64,000 nt of DNA from Octadecabacter antarcticus 307. Its GTDB lineage: Bacteria > Pseudomonadota > Alphaproteobacteria > Rhodobacterales > Rhodobacteraceae. Of the stretch, positions 61,856 through 64,000 are shown piece by piece (position 1 is the first letter of the stretch; each line of letters opens with the position of its first letter). The stretch covers positions 1,850,501-1,914,500 of the forward strand of contig NC_020911.1 of assembly GCF_000155675.2 (NCBI RefSeq), written 5' to 3'. The notes under the pieces are model-generated. The model ran no database searches, had not been told where the DNA came from, and saw nothing but the letters and a program-made list of their open reading frames with translations. A program made the translations under genes and the position numbers.

Positions 61856-62872
61856 ATGATCCTAATTCGACCAGACGGAGCGCATGAGGAACCGGAAGAT
61901 GATGTGGCGCTGGTCCTGATCAAAACAGGTAGCGCTGAGCTAGTTTTGGACCAGCCGTCACCACCATTTGCGATCATCAAATTGATTGAAGATCTGGCAG
62001 GCGACATTGACCGTCTCGGTCCATCTCGGACGGCACCCGATAAATTGAATAAAGTTCAAGAAGGACTGTTTAAAGGTCAGATTAAGCAGAACCTCGTGGC
62101 TGGCCGAACGGTATCTTGGCGGCCCCGTGCCAAGCTTGAACAGGAGCTGCTTGATCGGCTCTTCCGTACGAATGACGGCACCAAAAATGTTTACGCCCAA
62201 GTAGAAGAAATTTGGAAGCACCGCTTGGATGCAATCAATCATACTGAAGTGCACCAGCCCGCTCTTTCGGAGGAAGAGCGAGCGGCACGTGGGCTCGCTG
62301 AGGTTCGACAGGGAAGGCTGCCCAAGGCGTACAAGCCAAATGCTTGGAGTCGACGCTCAGAGTTCCCAGATCCGGGAGAACCATGGCAATACAAGAATGT
62401 GGGTCCAGAGTGGGTCAGGTTCCAGCTCCGATTTAGAAAGGTTCTTGAAATTGTTGAGGACACAAAGCGATCGGCGTTCAAACAGTCACGTATTTTGGTC
62501 TCAGAGTTGCACAATGGAATCGAACGTCTTGTTGAGCCAGAAAGAGCATTTGAAGCACTCAATAAGCGCAGCAGAAAGCTGGAATTTGTCTTTTCTGCCG
62601 ACCTCTCACTGATGTTTAACGATCACCGGGACAAAGGTGCGTTGATCACTAACGCGCGTTTGTGGATGGAGCGAGTTTCTGAGGCCCTGGAAAAGGAGGA
62701 CAAGCTCGCTCGCACGGATGATATGGTCGCCGTAGCTGTCGAGCGCTCTGGAATGTCGAAAACCGCTGCAGGCAAGGCATATGTAGGCAGCAATGTGCGC
62801 AACAGGGGCGCAAAACGGAAATCTGGAGAGACATATATCAGCATCGAAAGGTTGAGAGGACTGATCCCCTAG
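61856..62872 (+). CDS. Unknown protein, 338 aa, of an integrative-element module
   Basis: Start taken at the ATG 61856, which has AAAAGG upstream (an in-frame GTG at 61850 is possible). It is a soluble, highly charged, mostly helical protein with no recognised domain. Blocks include RRSEFPDPGEPWQYKNVGPE and VERSGMSKTAAGKAYVGSNV, the latter with an HTH-like look. Its position just upstream of an AlpA-like HTH gene matches that of the 488-aa unknown protein in the element at 15 kb, but the two are not obviously related. Confidence 0.65.
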   Translation: MILIRPDGAHEEPEDDVALVLIKTGSAELVLDQPSPPFAIIKLIEDLAGDIDRLGPSRTAPDKLNKVQEGLFKGQIKQNLVAGRTVSWRPRAKLEQELLDRLFRTNDGTKNVYAQVEEIWKHRLDAINHTEVHQPALSEEERAARGLAEVRQGRLPKAYKPNAWSRRSEFPDPGEPWQYKNVGPEWVRFQLRFRKVLEIVEDTKRSAFKQSRILVSELHNGIERLVEPERAFEALNKRSRKLEFVFSADLSLMFNDHRDKGALITNARLWMERVSEALEKEDKLARTDDMVAVAVERSGMSKTAAGKAYVGSNVRNRGAKRKSGETYISIERLRGLIP

Positions 62873-62967
62873 CCGAAACAGGAAGGGGGTATCTGTTCGC
62901 GCAGGTATTATCCGACTCGCCGAAATGCTGAACTTGGTCTGCATGCTATTACATGTGGAGTTCAAAA

Positions 62968-63171
62968 ATGAGCAGCAAAAACAGAGATGATGAACGGCTT
63001 CTGAGCCGTGACGAGGTCGAAGAGCGCTTTGGCGTAACAAAGCGGTTTCTCGAGTTATGCGTGATCGATGGGAAGGGCCCCAAGCTGATCAAGATTGGTC
63101 GGTGTGCCCGCTATCGTCCGTCCGACGTCAGGGCCTGGATCGTAGCCCAAGAAGTGGGGAAATCGTCATGA
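62968..63171 (+). CDS. AlpA/excisionase-like HTH protein
   Basis: 67 aa from the ATG at 62968 (an earlier in-frame start at 62953 is less likely). HTH_17: LLSRDEVEERFGVTKRFLEL, then wing GKGPKLIKIGRCARYRPSDV and RAWI. It is a close paralogue of the protein at 16646-16855. Its stop overlaps the next start (ATGA), so it is coupled to the P-loop protein. Confidence 0.88.
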   Translation: MSSKNRDDERLLSRDEVEERFGVTKRFLELCVIDGKGPKLIKIGRCARYRPSDVRAWIVAQEVGKSS

Positions 63172-64000
63172 GTAACCAAAGCGAGTCCCTAGCGAACAAC
63201 GGTGTTCGCACTACAATTGACAACCCGCGCTCCAATACCGTGCCTACTGACGTTGTTATGGAATTGGCGATTTGCCCCATTACCCCACTTGGTCAAAAAG
63301 GGGGGGAGTACTTCTTCATTTCAGCCAGCGGCGAGTTGCGCCGTATGAAGGCTGAGGCTTTAGAGACAGGGCGAGGCGTTCGGGCTCTGCTGAGTGGCTT
63401 CAGCACAGCAATCGATGCGTGGTGCGTCAAAAACTTTCCACAGCAAGATGGCGGATGGTCACCACGTGAGGCCGGTCGATGGATAATAGATCAATGCAAT
63501 GGGAGAGGTGTTTTTGATCCAGATTCCGCAGATGTTCGGGCTGTCGGTGTCTGGAGAGACGACGAAGGGAAAGCGATCGCACATTGTGGGAACCATCTTG
63601 TTCAACCTGAAGGACGGTCCCTTGCTCCTTCGGAGTACAGAGGAAAGTGTATAATGATCGGCGCGGCGCCGATTACCCCACCTGACATCAGCTTGATTGA
63701 TCCAGAGGAAGTTGAGTCTCTTCTTTTGGAGCTGAAGGCACTCTGGGGATGGAAACGGGATGTCGATGCAGACATCTTCTTCGGATGGGTCGCGGCCGCG
63801 AGCCTTGGCGGGTTCCCTGCTTGGCGGTCTCATCTGTACGTCTATGGCAGCCGCGGAAGTGGAAAGTCGAAGCTGATGGAGCTTGTCGCAGGATTATTAG
63901 GAGAGTTTGGGGGCAATGTCCTAAACGATGCGACAGAAGCCGGGATTAGACAGTCTCGCAATAATCAAGCCCGTCCAATTCTAATCGATGAATTTGAGCC
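63168..64000 (+). CDS. P-loop primase/helicase-like protein of an integrative element (3' end outside window)
   Basis: At least 277 aa, open at the right edge. After an N-terminal region (CPITPLGQKGGEYFFISASG) comes a P-loop ATPase: Walker A YGSRGSGKSKLMELVAG (about residues 227-243) and Walker B PILIDEFE near the edge. The pattern is that of DUF927/D5-like or phage/plasmid primase-helicases that replicate integrative elements. It plays the part that the DUF3987 protein has in the first element. Confidence 0.75.
   Translation, partial: MSNQSESLANNGVRTTIDNPRSNTVPTDVVMELAICPITPLGQKGGEYFFISASGELRRMKAEALETGRGVRALLSGFSTAIDAWCVKNFPQQDGGWSPREAGRWIIDQCNGRGVFDPDSADVRAVGVWRDDEGKAIAHCGNHLVQPEGRSLAPSEYRGKCIMIGAAPITPPDISLIDPEEVESLLLELKALWGWKRDVDADIFFGWVAAASLGGFPAWRSHLYVYGSRGSGKSKLMELVAGLLGEFGGNVLNDATEAGIRQSRNNQARPILIDEFE

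Noticed and set aside
1..64000. CRISPR array
   Set aside because: No regularly spaced repeat-spacer pattern was seen; the only tandem repeats are short iteron-like units.

Overview
This window looks like a cold-marine Roseobacter-type alphaproteobacterium (Rhodobacterales; the IS load and moderate GC recall Octadecabacter). The reasons are the gene families (creatininase/2OG-oxygenase operon, DUF1127, FCD-GntR sugar cluster, amide-uptake operon), an alphaproteobacterial LexA box (GAAC-N7-GAAC) and the many IS3, IS6, IS30, IS5 and IS110 copies. The genus is an inference. No rRNA, intact tRNA or CRISPR array was seen.

Layout. 1-4.9 kb: a tightly overlapping catabolic operon (cytosine-deaminase-like amidohydrolase, FAD oxidase, two flavodoxin-fold reductases of which one is frameshifted, 2OG-Fe(II) oxygenase, creatininase). 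5-13.6 kb: IS-scrambled accessory DNA with a truncated orphan gene, an IS3, a decapitated UvrD-like helicase, a DUF3427/GIY-YIG nuclease, a gamma-glutamyltransferase remnant, an IS6, an IS30 beheaded by that IS6, then yaeQ and a DnaQ-like exonuclease. 13.7-22.9 kb: an integrative element with a tyrosine integrase next to a tRNA-Gly-like sequence, an unknown 488-aa protein, excisionase-like HTH proteins and a DUF3987 protein. It is followed by a two-reverse-transcriptase defence locus of DRT3 type. Directly downstream of the second RT lies a structured segment carrying an ACACACA tract, a strong candidate for the DRT3 noncoding RNA.

23-35.5 kb: a DgcA/N-methylproline-demethylase-like flavoenzyme divergent from a TetR regulator with twin operators; two LysR/NAD(P)-reductase divergons; a LexA-controlled umuD with a Ser-to-Cys change plus a truncated umuC; an aldo/keto reductase; two more IS6 copies. 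36-46 kb: a complete amide-utilisation operon (AmiC sensor, AmiR ANTAR antiterminator, five-gene branched-chain-type ABC transporter, formamidase/acetamidase, SDR, amidase). A leader terminator embeds the amiC ribosome-binding site, which suggests AmiR-controlled antitermination.

46-51.4 kb: a second IS3 copy precisely split by an IS110, a pseudogenised HEPN-motif gene, a second near-identical integrase with the same tRNA-like sequence, a DUF1127 gene and a 218-bp MITE with a 4-bp target duplication. 51.9-61.6 kb: a sugar-acid operon (FCD-GntR regulator, xylose/ribose-type ABC transporter, GMC oxidoreductase with small subunit, aldehyde dehydrogenase, enolase-superfamily dehydratase, DgoK kinase), consistent with oxidative galactose/galactonate-type catabolism but without an aldolase in view. 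61.8-64 kb: the start of another integrative-element module (unknown protein, excisionase-like HTH, P-loop primase/helicase-like protein running off the end).
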